Shown: positions 35,912 through 43,701, numbered from the stretch's first letter. The stretch: 64,000 nucleotides of DNA from Rhizobium sp. NFR07 (GCF_900111905.1 NZ_FOKM01000021.1:1-64000); one strand, 5' to 3'. Notes: generated from the sequence alone by a model not told the origin. Made by a program: numbers and translations.

Positions 35912-36078
35912 TTGAGGTCGAAATCCTTTTGATGTTTCTTGCCCGGTGGATCGCGGTGGACCGTCGCATCCTCCGAGCCGGTAATAACGGTCGGCTTGGC
36001 GCTGGCAACTCCGGTTGCTTTGCGATCGGCTTGCAATGGGGCGTACTGACCCTTTGCTTCGTCTTCAAATTTACTCAT
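35869..36078 (-). CDS. 69-residue hydrophilic hypothetical protein
   Basis: GGAGG seven bases before the ATG. Highly charged, no membrane helix (SKFEDEAKGQYAPLQADRKA, KHQKDFDLNYKPADSNEGE), probably disordered. An EcfG-type promoter 35 bases upstream marks it as a stress gene; it diverges from the DUF892 gene. Confidence 0.7.
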   Translation of the reverse strand: MSKFEDEAKGQYAPLQADRKATGVASAKPTVITGSEDATVHRDPPGKKHQKDFDLNYKPADSNEGEFRG

Positions 36079-36112
36079 GACATCCTCCAGAGGTATTTGC
36101 GATATGGCAGCT

Positions 36113-36137
36113 AACCGGCCACGAGGGTCATAGTTCC
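36113..36137 (-). promoter_or_regulatory. EcfG-type promoter for the 69-residue protein
   Basis: Minus strand: GGAAC 36137-36133, 17 bases, GTT 36115-36113; 35 bases before the ATG at 36078. Confidence 0.75.
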
Positions 36138-36199
36138 GGCACGGCTCACCCCGATGGCGAAGAACCTCGTACCGAGTCGCTCGCGAAGAAGACGTTCAG

Positions 36200-36224
36200 G
36201 GAACTTTCGATATCCGACCAAGTT
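36200..36224 (+). promoter_or_regulatory. EcfG-type promoter for DUF892 gene 1
   Basis: GGAAC 36200-36204, 17 bases, GTT 36222-36224; 29 bases before the ATG at 36253. It diverges from the site at 36113-36137. Confidence 0.75.
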
Positions 36225-36252
36225 CGCTGGTCTCCGACAGAGGAGAGACCGG

Positions 36253-36765
36253 ATGTCTGACAGCAAAACACGCGAAATTTTTGTGACTGGCCTCAAGAAC
36301 GCCCACGCAATGGAAAACCAAGCACTTTCCATCATGAAGCCACAGGTGAAGCGCATCGAGAATTATCCCGATATCGCTGCGAAACTTGAAGAGCATATCC
36401 GTGAGACAGAGGGCCAGATCGGACGCCTGGAGGAGATCCTGACATCGCTCGCCGAAAACAATTCATCGCTGAAGGATGCAGCCCTGTCCTTTACCGGATC
36501 GATGGCTGCCCTTGGCCACACAGTCGCCGCTGACGAGATCCTAAAGAACAGCATGGCCAACTTCGCGTTCGAAAACTTTGAGATCGCAGCCTATAAGTCG
36601 CTGATTACGATCGCAGAACTCGGTGGTTTCGAGGGCTTGGTTGCGCCCCTCCAGGTCAATCTTGATCAAGAAGTCGCCATGGCCGCTTGGCTCGAAGAAA
36701 GTCTCCGACCGACGACGATCAAGTTCGCCAGCCTCAAGGAGGCCGGGCAAGCGGCCAAAGTGTGA
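36253..36765 (+). CDS. DUF892/YciE-type ferritin-like protein
   Basis: 170 residues from the ATG at 36253 with GAGGAG upstream. Four-helix bundle with YciE pattern: FVTGLKNAHAMENQALSIM, HIRETEGQIGRLEEILTSL, FAFENFEIAAYKSLITIAEL and LDQEVAMAAWLEESLRPTT. The Glu/His residues for a di-iron site are present on helices 1-4. Members are stress-induced; the substrate is not established. Followed after 30 bases by an isochorismatase-like gene in the same direction. Confidence 0.88.
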   Translation: MSDSKTREIFVTGLKNAHAMENQALSIMKPQVKRIENYPDIAAKLEEHIRETEGQIGRLEEILTSLAENNSSLKDAALSFTGSMAALGHTVAADEILKNSMANFAFENFEIAAYKSLITIAELGGFEGLVAPLQVNLDQEVAMAAWLEESLRPTTIKFASLKEAGQAAKV

Positions 36766-36795
36766 AGACGCGGCGAATAGAGGACCCACCCCACC

Positions 36796-37377
36796 ATGCC
36801 ACGGCAAACCTGGCGCCACCTATGCGTTGATATGCAGCGGATGTTTAATGAACAGACGCCGTGGCATGTGGAGTGGATGGGCAGGGTTCTTCCTGCCATT
36901 GAGGAAGTTGTCGGCCGATATGCTGACGAAACCATTTTCACACGGTTTATGCCGCCGATCGATGCCTCGGCCGCCGTGGGGGCCTGGCAATCCTATTACG
37001 CGCATTGGCAAAGCATGACCCTTCAAGCGCTGCCCAGCGAGATGGTGGACGTTATCCCTCCGCTTCAGCGGTTTCTTCCTCCGGCACGGGTGTTCGACAA
37101 GACGACATATAGTCCCTGGACAGGCGGGCAGCTGCATCGGGTGTTATTGCAAGAGCGGGTCTCGTCGATTGTCGTGTCGGGCGGGGAGACTGATGTCTGT
37201 GTGCTAGCCACCGTATTGGGCGCCATCGATCTTGGCTACCACGTCACCGTCCTCTCAGACGCTGTTTGCGGCGGCGCAGATGCGACACATGATGCAGCTT
37301 TGAAACTGTTGAGAGATCGGTTTGCTATTCAGCTTGAGGTCATGACGACCGAGGGTTTTTTGATCATCGCCCGCTAG
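36796..37377 (+). CDS. isochorismatase-family cysteine hydrolase
   Basis: 193 residues. Catalytic triad residues are visible: Asp in HLCVDMQRMF, Lys in VFDKTTYSPW and Cys in GGETDVCVLATVLGA. The fold also has the cis-peptide-type VVSGGETD turn. Such enzymes hydrolyse amide or ester bonds (nicotinamide, isochorismate, biuret types); this sequence does not fix the substrate. It probably shares the EcfG-type promoter of the DUF892 gene. Confidence 0.85.
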   Translation: MPRQTWRHLCVDMQRMFNEQTPWHVEWMGRVLPAIEEVVGRYADETIFTRFMPPIDASAAVGAWQSYYAHWQSMTLQALPSEMVDVIPPLQRFLPPARVFDKTTYSPWTGGQLHRVLLQERVSSIVVSGGETDVCVLATVLGAIDLGYHVTVLSDAVCGGADATHDAALKLLRDRFAIQLEVMTTEGFLIIAR

Positions 37378-37407
37378 TTCGCGGGCGACGCAAGTTGGCT
37401 TAGAGGA

Positions 37408-37587
37408 TCAAGAGTCCTCGTCATCCCAGCCCGCCGGGGCGCTGCTGTTCTTCTCCTGTCCTTGGCCGGCATCCCATTCCGCACTGGCTTCGGCCCATTG
37501 CTCCGCGTCCTGGCCATCCGGCCGCCCAGACTGCTCCCAGAGCTCGTAAGCCCTCTTCGATATCCATTCTTCGCGATCAGTACCCAT
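37408..37587 (-). CDS. DUF2934 protein (59 residues)
   Basis: GGGAGGA directly before the ATG at 37587. The sequence REEWISKRAYELWEQSGRPD then GQDAEQWAEASAEW is the DUF2934 helix pair (R.RAYELWE..GRP.G....HW..A). Very short; small acidic rhizobial proteins of this type are of unknown function. It lies downstream of the second DUF892 gene in the same direction. Confidence 0.8.
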   Translation of the reverse strand: MGTDREEWISKRAYELWEQSGRPDGQDAEQWAEASAEWDAGQGQEKNSSAPAGWDDEDS

Positions 37588-37651
37588 ATAATCCTCCCAA
37601 CGATGTTTCGATTGGTGCCGGCGGGAAGCCAGGCCCCGCCGGCATCAATGT

Positions 37652-38152
37652 TCAGGCGCTCTTCTTTGCGCCCTTCGGGTTTGCAGACGATTCGCCCAGC
37701 TGCGTGAGAAGCTCGTCGGTTTCGAGCTCTTCCTGAAGATTGGCATCAAGAAGCGGGATCGCTTCCTTTAGACCGAGCTGTCCGGCCCAGCTTTTGAGCG
37801 TGCCGTAGCGGGCGATCTCGTAATGCTCAACAGCCTGGGCTGACGAGATGAGGCCAGCGTCCAGAGCGACCGAGCCCTTGAACTCGTCGATGATTTCCTC
37901 GGCTTCGGCGATAATGCCCTGAATGGCCTCGCAGGTTTTGCCGCGGGCAGGCTTGCCGAGTAGCTCGAATACCTGCTGCAGGCGCTCGATCTAACCCTCG
38001 GTCTGTTCCTTGTGGTTGAGGAATGCCGCCTTGCCCTCTTCGGACTGCGATGCCCGCGCCATTTTCGGCAGGGCTTTCAGGATCTGCTTTTCGGCGTAGT
38101 AGATATCCTTGAGCGTATCGAGAAACAGGTCGTCCAAAGTCTTCTCAGCCAT
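37652..38152 (-). pseudogene. second DUF892/YciE-type gene with an amber stop
   Basis: The ATG at 38152 (AAGGAG upstream) opens TLDDLFLDTLKDIYYAEKQI. A TAG at 37993-37991 interrupts HKEQTEG-IERLQQVFELLG where Gln (CAG) is expected, a one-base change. The remainder (EIIDEFKGSVALDAGLISSA, HYEIARYGTLKSWA) runs in frame to a TGA at 37652. Full length would be 166 residues. As written only the first 53 are made unless the stop is suppressed. Confidence 0.88.
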
Positions 38153-38186
38153 AGTAGCTCCTTCCAAGTTGAAATTGGCGCTCACG

Positions 38187-38211
38187 AACTGAGGACGAAA
38201 GCGAAAGTTCC
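38187..38211 (-). promoter_or_regulatory. EcfG-type promoter for DUF892 gene 2
   Basis: Minus strand: GGAAC 38211-38207, 17 bases, GTT 38189-38187; 35 bases before the ATG at 38152. Confidence 0.75.
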
Positions 38212-38282
38212 ACCGGATGAAAATGAAGTTTGCGATTATTTTCGCCATGGCACTGCGTGGCAGATCGGTGGGCGATGGCCGC

Positions 38283-38477
38283 TTAAAGGATCAATTTTTG
38301 CGGGACGGCAGCCGCCTCAAGAGCCTCGGCGTGTGCGCCAACAAAGCTGCGCCTGCAGCGCAAAGCGATCGGCAGCGCGATCACAATCAGCCCGACTACA
38401 TAGTCGAGAACTTCGTGCAGTCGGGTCGGAAGAAACCGTGTTATGACCTTTCCGGAAAATCGGCTGACTGCGAACAT
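38283..38477 (-). pseudogene. possible SPW-repeat-type membrane protein remnant
   Basis: The frame holds VITRFLPTRLHEVLDYVVGL then IVIALPIALR, which looks like the first helix of an SPW-repeat membrane protein. After that the sequence is basic and loses the expected second helix. The ATG at 38477 overlaps the -10 of the EcfG-type promoter at 38473-38497, so the real start must be further downstream, where no ATG is found in frame near ITRFL. Probably decayed. Confidence 0.4.
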
Positions 38478-38497
38478 CCGTCGGAGCCTGGAGTTCC
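38473..38497 (-). promoter_or_regulatory. EcfG-type promoter for the SPW-like remnant
   Basis: Minus strand: GGAAC 38497-38493, 17 bases, GTT 38475-38473; it points left into the SPW-like frame. Confidence 0.65.
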
Positions 38498-38524
38498 TTC
38501 GGCCAGAATTAAAATTTTTCGGTC

Positions 38525-38549
38525 GGAACTCGATCACTTGGCGGCTGTT
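38525..38549 (+). promoter_or_regulatory. EcfG-type promoter for the FATGY receiver
   Basis: GGAAC 38525-38529, 17 bases, GTT 38547-38549; 113 bases before the TTG start at 38662. Confidence 0.65.
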
Positions 38550-38661
38550 TGTGACAGTGGCAGTGACAGCCTGGTGCGTCTTAAGCCAATCATGGCGACC
38601 CGGCCGCCATTCTTGTGGCGGCGCGAATTCCCCGCTAGCTTGAAGCGATTGCGAGGTTAAT

Positions 38662-39054
38662 TTGGACAGCTCATTTCACCTGAGCCTTTTCAAGGGCAAG
38701 CACATCCTGATCGTGGAGGACGAGTATTTCCTCGCTGATGAAACCCGCCGGAAGCTTGAACGGCTCGGAGCGACGGTCGTAGGACCCGCCGGCAGCGTCG
38801 AAGACGCTCTTCGATTGATCGCTTCGTCAAAAATCGACGGAGCAATCTTGGATGTGCATCTTGGAGATGAATTCGTTTTTCCAGTTGCGGAAGAGTTGGA
38901 CGGAGCCGACATTCCCTTCGTCTTCGCAACGGGTTATAACCCGTCCGTCATTCCGGCTAGGTTCTCAGGATATGCATTGTGCGAAAAGCCGACCGAGCTT
39001 GGAAAAATTGCGGCGGCGCTCTTTGGGCCGGATGGTGGCGCTGCACTGAACTGA
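38662..39054 (+). CDS. single-domain response regulator with FATGY motif (SdrG-like)
   Basis: 130 residues from TTG at 38662 with GCGAGG upstream. Receiver domain: ILIVEDEYFLADE, phospho-acceptor in GAILDVHLGDE, then FVFATGYNPSVIP and CEKPTEL. The FATG(U)Y motif defines a family of single-domain receivers (SdrG in Sphingomonas) that take part in the general stress response. It ends two bases from the convergent EcfG-like sigma gene, and an EcfG-type promoter lies upstream. Confidence 0.88.
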   Translation: MDSSFHLSLFKGKHILIVEDEYFLADETRRKLERLGATVVGPAGSVEDALRLIASSKIDGAILDVHLGDEFVFPVAEELDGADIPFVFATGYNPSVIPARFSGYALCEKPTELGKIAAALFGPDGGAALN

Positions 39055-39056
39055 AG

Positions 39057-39557
39057 TCAGCCGCCGTCAAGTATCGTCCAAAGTTGCAATCTGGCGCGAT
39101 TAACGCGGCTTTTCATCGTCCCGATCGCACAGCCGCACTTTTGAGCCGCATCCTCGTAGCTCATGCAGTCGATAAAGATCATCTTGATCGCGGTTCGATG
39201 GTGTTCCGGCAGATCGGCTATTGCGCGTTCGAGCTCATGCCCGCGAAGGTTCCATTCCTGTGGGGGTGGAACGCTCACCTGTAACGCTGTGTCATCGGCA
39301 AAGCCAACATCCTCGCGCTTGGTCAATCCAAACTTCGTGCAAAACGTATTTCGCATGATGGTGTAAAGCCAGGATCTCAGTCGCGTGCCGCGCTGAAACT
39401 TCCCGGCATTGGCGATCGCCTTGAGGTAGGTCTCCTGCACAAGGTCATCGACATCGGTGGGCGAAGCGTGAAACCGTCGCGCGAAGTTTCGAAGTGCCGG
39501 CAGATGCTCAAGGAGCTCGATTTCGGTGAAGCCGGTCTGATTGTTCCGTTGCTGCAT
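39057..39557 (-). CDS. EcfG-like (ECF15-type) RNA polymerase sigma factor
   Basis: 166 residues, GGGAGGA before the ATG. Region 2: LRNFARRFHASPTDVDDLVQ and WLYTIMRNTFCTKF. Region 4: AIADLPEHHRTAIKMIFIDC, then MSYEDAAQKCGCAIGTMKSR as the helix-turn-helix. This layout matches the alphaproteobacterial general-stress sigma factor EcfG and its paralogues. No nepR or phyR gene lies next to it. Its own EcfG-type promoter 23 bases upstream suggests autoregulation or control by the primary EcfG. It probably drives the stress genes of this window. Confidence 0.88.
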   Translation of the reverse strand: MQQRNNQTGFTEIELLEHLPALRNFARRFHASPTDVDDLVQETYLKAIANAGKFQRGTRLRSWLYTIMRNTFCTKFGLTKREDVGFADDTALQVSVPPPQEWNLRGHELERAIADLPEHHRTAIKMIFIDCMSYEDAAQKCGCAIGTMKSRVNRARLQLWTILDGG

Positions 39558-39579
39558 GACATCCTCCCGTTAGACCGGA

Positions 39580-39604
39580 AACAATGTCGCATTAGTATCG
39601 TTCC
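39580..39604 (-). promoter_or_regulatory. EcfG-type promoter of the sigma gene itself
   Basis: Minus strand: GGAAC 39604-39600, 17 bases, GTT 39582-39580; 23 bases before the ATG at 39557. Confidence 0.78.
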
Positions 39605-39790
39605 CACCGAATCGACTTGCATACAGAACCGTACGCTTGCGTACCGTTCTGCCCACTTGCTTCAACCTCAGTATCCGATGAGGTCTCGGATTGACGTGTC
39701 GCCACGCCCTTGCCAGTGATCAATGTTGTTCTAACTCCGTCGTCAGGCCGCTGCGATCGCCGGGACGGCTCCGAAACAGGTGCCTCAGTG

Positions 39791-40752
39791 ATGCTGGAAG
39801 ACCTATATCGTTTGCTGCGGAGCGGACACGTGCAGGCGCAAGGCGTGGGTGGATACCATGACCCAGCCGGTTGTGGTTATCGACCAGAACCTGTGCGTGA
39901 CCACCGCGAACAACGCTTTTATCAAGGCGTTCACGGTGCAACGGGACGATATTCTTCAGCAAAACTTCTTCGGGCTGGGAAACGGTCAGTGGGATATAGC
40001 CGACCTTCGTCAGCTGATCGCTACCGTCATCCCCAAGGCCGCGGCTGTCGTAGGCTTTGAAGTCACACACGATCTTCCGACAATCGGCGAGCGAACGTTT
40101 CTTATCGACGCTCGCCGGCTCAATCACCCGGACGGCAACAGTTCGAATATTCTCGTCATATTCGAACTGTTGCCGTCACGAGGTGGAGTCCGCCTTCATC
40201 CTCGAAGAGACGCGCCACCGCATGAAGAACCTGTTCGCTGTCGTGCGGGCCCTTGCGATGCAAACAACGACCGACCGGCCAGCGGCCGAATATCGAGATG
40301 TCTTGTTAGATCGGCTGGAAGCGACCCTACGCGCCGAAGAAATTGCCATCCATGAGGGGGCAGCCAATTTCGAGACGTTGCTGAAGCGGTCCGTGGGACA
40401 AGCAAATGCGGATCGTATTCAGTGTAAAGGATCGGAACTTAAGCTTCGGAGCAAGGTGGTCGCCCCAAGCAGTATGATCTTTCATGAACTGACGACAAAT
40501 GCATTCAAATACGGTGCTTTTTCCGTTCCGGATGGGACAGCACACGTGTCGTGGACGCTCGAAGACGGTCCAAAAAACCGGAAGTATCTTGTTTGCACCT
40601 GGCAAGAGAGAGATGGCACGGCGGTCGCTCAGCCTTCTCGCACAGGGTATGGCACCGAACTAATGAGGGGGACAAGCTCTCATCTCGGGGGAAGCGTGGA
40701 ACACATCTACAACCCAACTGGTTTGTCCGTCACGATCAAAATCCCGGTGTGA
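39791..40752 (+). pseudogene. PAS-HWE histidine kinase with two frameshifts
   Basis: Opens MLEDLYRLLRSGHVQAQG, then an extra G near 39850 shifts the frame into VDTMTQPVVVIDQNLCVTTA and DARRLNHPDGNSSNILVIF (PAS). A second shift near 40170 leads to ESAFILEETRHRMKNLFAVV (His box), HELTTNAFKYGAFS (N-box) and the glycine box TGYGTELMRG. Each domain is well conserved, so decay or base errors are recent. Intact, it would be an HWE kinase of about 320 residues feeding the receiver 20 bases downstream. Confidence 0.85.
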
Positions 40753-40772
40753 CATGAGCGAACCTGAGCACG

Positions 40773-41144
40773 ATGGGCAATGAGCGTAACACGGTAGTGC
40801 TTGTGGTCGAAGATGAGCTTTTTATCGCACTGGAACTCGAGGGCGGTCTAAAGGCTGACGGATTTAGGATTCTGGGGCCAGTCGCTTCCGTCGAGGGCGC
40901 ATTTGCTCTTCTCGATGAGCAGCGTCCGGACATAGCGGTGTTGGATTTCAATCTCGGCGGGGAAAAAGCTACGCCGATTGCTTTACGCCTCGATGAGTTG
41001 GGGATCCCATTCGTGCTCGCCAGCGGAACCGACAAGTCGGAGCTTTCCCGCTACGCCATTTTTGCCGACGCTCAGAACGCGGGAAAGCCGACCGACATCG
41101 CGTATCTCTCACAATTGCTAACGACTACTCTTGCTGCAAAATAA
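40773..41144 (+). CDS. single-domain response regulator
   Basis: 123 residues. VLVVEDELFIALELEGGL, phospho-acceptor in DIAVLDFNLGGEKATPIA, switch FVLASGTDKSEL and Lys in AGKPTD. No output domain. It follows the PAS-HWE kinase by 20 bases and is presumably its partner. The FATGY motif is replaced by LASGT, so it belongs to a different receiver group from the 38662 gene. Confidence 0.88.
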   Translation: MGNERNTVVLVVEDELFIALELEGGLKADGFRILGPVASVEGAFALLDEQRPDIAVLDFNLGGEKATPIALRLDELGIPFVLASGTDKSELSRYAIFADAQNAGKPTDIAYLSQLLTTTLAAK

Positions 41145-41264
41145 CGTATTCTCACCACAACGTCCTGTCCCCATTATATGATGCAAGATCTGTCCCACCA
41201 GTAGGCGACCCGGACGAACCGCGCAGTCGTTTGCGTGGATCGCGCAGGAGTAGAAGAGAAAAAG

Positions 41265-41534
41265 GTGAGCGGAGAAAACCGATCTAAAAAACGGACGATC
41301 CGTATTGGAGCGACCGCGGTCATCGTCGCTATCGCGGCCGGTGCGGAAATTTATCTCATGGGGCTGGCGACAGATCCCGGGACAACGTCATCCGTGTCGA
41401 CGCCCGCCCACGGCGAGCCAGAGAACGTTGCGGCTCCGGCCAACCCGGCGCTTCGGTCGAACTCCCAAGGCGATCGCCCCAGCCTCTCGAACCACTCGCG
41501 CTACAGCGTGTTGGGAGCTCGAGGACACGGTTGA
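41265..41534 (+). CDS. possible single-helix membrane protein
   Basis: 89 residues from GTG 41265 (a GTG at 41235 would add ten). Basic start then TAVIVAIAAGAEIYLMGLA as a membrane helix and a Ser/Pro/Asn-rich tail. The start is weakly supported and no family is recognised; it converges with the gene ending at 41539. Confidence 0.4.
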   Translation: MSGENRSKKRTIRIGATAVIVAIAAGAEIYLMGLATDPGTTSSVSTPAHGEPENVAAPANPALRSNSQGDRPSLSNHSRYSVLGARGHG

Positions 41535-41538
41535 TACT

Positions 41539-41868
41539 CTAACAAAGCTGCTCAGGGACGTGGGGGCGGTATTTACCACCCAAATTGGAAGAGCCTTTCG
41601 CGGCCAGCACGTCTCTTTCTCGCACCCAGACCTTACCGTCTACATCTTCGCCCCGTCTAATCTGTGCTGCCGCAACGTCGCGATAAAACCCGGCGTAGCG
41701 AACAAGCCGCCTTAACGATTTCTCAGGTGGAGAGGCAGTTGCCTTCATCGCTTCGCAGGTGACAATCACCAGCCAGACCGACGACCCATCGGTCACAGCG
41801 ATCTGTCCGTTCTCGAAGTAAATAAATGGTGCGGGCTCACACAGCCGGATCTCTGCTTCCTCCTCCAT
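41539..41868 (-). CDS. hypothetical protein in the Ku operon
   Basis: 109 residues; the ATG at 41868 lies just past the Ku stop on the minus strand. Begins MEEEAEIRLCEPAPFIYFEN, has a hydrophobic strand (SSVWLVIVTCEAM) and a basic C-terminal half (DVAAAQIRRGEDVDGKVWVR). Function unknown; the position suggests co-expression with the two Ku genes. Confidence 0.6.
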   Translation of the reverse strand: MEEEAEIRLCEPAPFIYFENGQIAVTDGSSVWLVIVTCEAMKATASPPEKSLRRLVRYAGFYRDVAAAQIRRGEDVDGKVWVRERDVLAAKGSSNLGGKYRPHVPEQLC

Positions 41869-41869
41869 A

Positions 41870-42682
41870 TCAGCCCGCCTTCTTCTTTTTGAGATCCGCT
41901 TCGACGCTTTTCCGCAGGGCATCCATGATATTGACGACATTGGAAGCTTGGGCAGCCTCTGCGTTTTTGCCCTTCGCAGCCTTCCTGGGCTTCAGCTCTT
42001 TCTTTTTCTGGGCGATCAACTTCAGCAGGTTTTCCTGGATCGGATCGCTGACCATGTCCGGTGACCATCGGGCCATTTTCTGTTTGATCAGCTTCTGAAC
42101 CAGCGGAATAACGTCGTCATCGACTTCAGGATCGATATCCTCGAAATAATTCTCCTCCGGTCGCACTTCGTCGCCAAACCGCAGTGACCATAGGACGATG
42201 CCTTCGTCGCGTGGCTCAAGCACCACCGCCCGTTCGCGGCGCCCGATCACAAGTTTCGAGACGCCGACCACCTTGTCAGCCTTCATCGCATCCCGGATCA
42301 CAGCAAAGGCCTCATGCCCAACCGGATCATCCGGCATCAGATAATGGGGTTTTTCCAGGTAGATCCACTCTATACTGTCGGCCGGGGCAAACTTGTCGAT
42401 GTCGATTGTCTTCACAGTATCGATCGCCACGGCATCGAGATCGTCGTCGGTCAGGATGACATAATCATTCTCGCCGCGGGCATACCCTTTGGCCTCATTG
42501 TCGTCCTTGACTGGCTTACCCGTCACCGAGTCGATGTACTGTGAGACAATGCGGTTGCCGGTTTCCTTATTCAACGTGTGAAACCGAACCTTTTCTGCTT
42601 CCGACGTCGCCGGCATCATCGAAACCGGGCAGGTGACGAGAGAGAGTTTCAGGTAGCCTTTCCAATAGGGGCGCAGTGCCAT
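41870..42682 (-). CDS. ku: Ku protein, non-homologous end joining
   Basis: 270 residues. Prokaryotic Ku core: LRPYWKGYLKLSLVTCPVSM, KVRFHTLNKETGNRIVSQYI, DKFAPADSIEWIYLEKPHYL and FGDEVRPEENYFED. The C-terminus is Lys-rich, as in NHEJ Ku that contacts LigD. Ku homodimers or heterodimers ring broken DNA ends. It starts 12 bases after the stop of the second Ku gene, so both are one transcript. No ligD is in the window. Confidence 0.95.
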   Translation of the reverse strand: MALRPYWKGYLKLSLVTCPVSMMPATSEAEKVRFHTLNKETGNRIVSQYIDSVTGKPVKDDNEAKGYARGENDYVILTDDDLDAVAIDTVKTIDIDKFAPADSIEWIYLEKPHYLMPDDPVGHEAFAVIRDAMKADKVVGVSKLVIGRRERAVVLEPRDEGIVLWSLRFGDEVRPEENYFEDIDPEVDDDVIPLVQKLIKQKMARWSPDMVSDPIQENLLKLIAQKKKELKPRKAAKGKNAEAAQASNVVNIMDALRKSVEADLKKKKAG

Positions 42683-42694
42683 GATCTTGCTCCC

Positions 42695-43600
42695 TCACCC
42701 TGCCTTGCGCTGCGGGGCAGCCTTCGAAGAGGCGGTCTTCGATGCCGCGCCGCGCGCAGCGCGCTGACGGCCACCACCCTTGTTGGCATTGGCTGCAGTG
42801 CGTTTCGGTTTCTCTTCCTTGGATTTGCTGAGCCCAGCGCTTTCGCGCAGCGCCGCAAGCAGGTCGTTTGGCTTGGACACCTCGACCTTCTTGCGCTTAG
42901 GCAAAGGCTTGCCTTCGATTTTGGCTTTGACCAAGTCGGCAAGAGCCGCTTCATAACGATCGTCAAAGGTTGCCGGGTCGAAGTCGCCCTTTTTTGTCGA
43001 AATAATATGCTTAGCCAGATCCAGCATCTCGCCCTGGATCTTGATCTTGGGCATGTCCTCAAACGCCTTCTTCGAGGAGCGAACCTCGTAATCGTAGTTC
43101 AGCGTGGTGGCGATGAGGCCCTTGCCATGAGGGCGGATGAGGACGGTGCGCATTCGGCGGAACAGCACGGTTCTGGCGATCGCGGCGACCTTGGACTCGC
43201 GCATGCCGTCTCTCAGGGCGGCAAATGCATCTGTGCCCATCTTGTCCGGGGTGAGGTAGTACGGCTTGTCGAAGTAGACATCGTCGACATCGGAGCAGGG
43301 GATAAAGGCTTCGACCTCCAGTGTCTTGTTGCTCTCAGGGATGGTTGCTGCCACCTCATCAGGATCGATGATGATGTATTGGCCATTCTCTATCTCAAAA
43401 CCCTTGGTCTGCGCTTCCTTCGGCACGGGCTCCTCCGTGTCACTGTCGATAAACACGCGGTTGACCCGGTTTCCCGTCGCCTTGTTGATGGTGTTGAACG
43501 TGATCCGGTCAGAAGTCGAGGCGGCCGTATAAAGCGCTACCCCAAATGACACCTCGCCGAACTTGATGAAGCCTTTCCATTGAGCACGCTGACCGGCCAT
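42695..43600 (-). CDS. ku: Ku protein paralogue, non-homologous end joining
   Basis: 301 residues from the ATG at 43600 (GAGGAG upstream). It reads GQRAQWKGFIKFGEVSFGVA, RITFNTINKATGNRVNRVFI and DDVYFDKPYYLTPDKMGTDA. The tail is longer and rich in Lys, Arg and Ala (KRTAANANKGGGRQRAARGA). Tandem, diverged ku pairs occur in Sinorhizobium and relatives, where such pairs act together. An EcfG-type promoter with 18-base spacing lies 38 bases before the start, so the Ku pair is probably stress-induced. Confidence 0.95.
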   Translation of the reverse strand: MAGQRAQWKGFIKFGEVSFGVALYTAASTSDRITFNTINKATGNRVNRVFIDSDTEEPVPKEAQTKGFEIENGQYIIIDPDEVAATIPESNKTLEVEAFIPCSDVDDVYFDKPYYLTPDKMGTDAFAALRDGMRESKVAAIARTVLFRRMRTVLIRPHGKGLIATTLNYDYEVRSSKKAFEDMPKIKIQGEMLDLAKHIISTKKGDFDPATFDDRYEAALADLVKAKIEGKPLPKRKKVEVSKPNDLLAALRESAGLSKSKEEKPKRTAANANKGGGRQRAARGAASKTASSKAAPQRKAG

Positions 43601-43637
43601 ATCGAACTCCTCGCACAGGACGCAACCTATGCGATTC

Positions 43638-43663
43638 AACTGTGTGGTCGGCGACTCAGTTCC
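43638..43663 (-). promoter_or_regulatory. EcfG-type promoter for the Ku operon, 18-base spacing
   Basis: Minus strand: GGAAC 43663-43659, 18 bases, GTT 43640-43638; 38 bases before the ATG at 43600. Confidence 0.6.
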
Positions 43664-43673
43664 GACCCGAAAG

Positions 43674-43701
43674 TTGAATCATTTTCAATGACTTGATTCA
43701 A
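43674..43701. repeat. short inverted repeat between Ku and a small plus-strand gene
   Basis: Arms TTGAATCA (43674-43681) and TGATTCAA (43694-43701), 12 bases apart, in the divergent promoter region. A possible operator; no protein can be assigned. Confidence 0.35.
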
